Assembly (NCBI GenBank): GCA_024642645.1
Contig: JAHEAS010000239.1
Coordinates: 1-6,001 of the forward strand
Reading direction: 5' to 3'
Source of the DNA: Saprospirales bacterium
GTDB lineage: Bacteria; Bacteroidota; Bacteroidia; Chitinophagales; Saprospiraceae
Length of the DNA stretch: 6,001 bases
Positions 5,366 to 6,001 of the stretch are shown piece after piece. The notes under the pieces were generated by a model. That model was not told where the DNA came from, searched no databases, and saw only the letters and a list, made by a program, of their open reading frames with translations. Every line of letters begins with the position of its first letter. Position 1 is the first letter of the stretch. Made by a program: the position numbers and the translations under genes.

Positions 5366-6001
5366 ATGGATTTCAAAGAATTTCTTGAGCTGCACATCAA
5401 TATTGGTAAGTTCCAACTCACAGTGGCGCATTTCATCTTCGCCATCCTTATTTTTTTATTGGCGAAAGTCTTGACATGGCTAATCCGCCATGTATTACTA
5501 GAACGATATTTTAGAACTAAACGCTTAGATAAGGGTCGTCAAATCGCCATCAAGCAGTTTTTGAGTTATATCGTTTGGGTTTTGGCCGTTTTTGGAATTC
5601 TTGAATTATTCGGCATCAGCTCAATGCTATTGGCTAGTTCTGCAGCCTTGCTTGTGGGTATTGGGTTAGGTTTGCAAGATAGCTTTCGGGACTTGGTTTC
5701 AGGCATTATTATCCTCGTGGAAGGTACTGTGGAAGTTGGCGACGTTTTGGAGGTGGATGGTATCGTCGCTAGAGTCAGCAATATTGGGCTGCGTATATCC
5801 AAGCTGGAAACCCGGGATAGAGTGAGCATCCTTATCCCCAACTCCAACCTCGTTATCAATAAAGTGACAAATTGGACGCATGACGACCAGCCTACCCGCT
5901 TCCATATCAAAGTTGGAGTGGCTTATGGCTCTGACTTGAAATTGGTGACCAAATTACTCATCAAATCCGCAGAGTCCCATAAACTAGTTCTCAAAGAGCC
6001 G
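5366..6001 (+). CDS. MscS-family mechanosensitive ion channel, N-terminal part
   Basis: Small-conductance mechanosensitive channels open when membrane tension rises and release solutes during hypo-osmotic shock. The first 212 codons are present and the frame is open at the window's right edge. Predicted membrane helices lie at about residues 20-41, 66-85 and 86-118. The third is the pore-lining helix, reading SSAALLVGIGLGLQDSFRDL (91-110) and then VSGIIILVEG. It is followed by the beta-domain start VGDVLEVDGIVARVSNIGLR (124-143), the family hallmark SILIPNSNLV (154-163) and KVTNWT. With a short N-terminus and three helices it is an MscS-like rather than MscK-like form. The ATG at 5366 directly precedes the first helix region (MDFKEFLELH). 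It is transcribed away from the GWxTD gene. Confidence 0.95.
   Translation, partial: MDFKEFLELHINIGKFQLTVAHFIFAILIFLLAKVLTWLIRHVLLERYFRTKRLDKGRQIAIKQFLSYIVWVLAVFGILELFGISSMLLASSAALLVGIGLGLQDSFRDLVSGIIILVEGTVEVGDVLEVDGIVARVSNIGLRISKLETRDRVSILIPNSNLVINKVTNWTHDDQPTRFHIKVGVAYGSDLKLVTKLLIKSAESHKLVLKEP

Noticed and set aside
5566..5910. Minus-strand open frame opposite the mscS-like gene
   Set aside because: It is low-complexity Ser/Thr/Pro-rich sequence typical of a shadow, and it covers the conserved MscS pore and beta domain.

Overview
The window looks like chromosomal DNA of a member of the Bacteroidota, possibly of the Saprospiria. Evidence: the order mraZ-rsmH-ftsL-like-ftsI at the head of a division and cell-wall (dcw) cluster, a GWxTD-type secreted protein, no recognisable Shine-Dalgarno sequences, and TAnnTTTG-like promoter elements. 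The phylum is well supported. The class is an inference from the gene neighbourhood.

Layout, read in the direction of transcription. On the minus strand, from right to left: a secreted GWxTD-family protein (5215-3740); a 15-bp stem-loop (3602-3641); a dolichyl/polyprenyl-phosphate mannosyltransferase-like GT2 enzyme (about 3579-2863); a 424-bp non-coding stretch with the mraZ control region; then mraZ (2438-1968), rsmH (1958-1062), an ftsL-like gene (976-656) and the first 186 codons of ftsI (from 559, running off the left edge). On the plus strand, diverging from the GWxTD gene, is an MscS-type mechanosensitive channel gene (from 5366), which runs off the right edge.

How the genes work together: MraZ is the DNA-binding regulator of the dcw operon and RsmH methylates 16S rRNA. 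The FtsL-like protein and FtsI (PBP) are membrane parts of the septal peptidoglycan machinery. Upstream of mraZ is a four-unit, exactly 10-bp-periodic array of GTGGGA-like boxes that fits an MraZ autoregulatory operator. A second two-unit array lies about 180 bp further upstream.

The least ordinary content is non-coding. Two successive spacers inside the dcw operon each carry a short tandem array with a 7-bp period folded into an inverted repeat, built from different heptamers (TTTTGAG/ACTCATC and AGTTTGC-like). One ends 11 nt before the ftsI start and creates an in-frame upstream ATG. The stem-loop before the GT2 gene contains that gene's longest possible start codon, which argues for a downstream TTG start. 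No wholly new multi-gene system is visible; the protein-coding genes are all of recognisable families.
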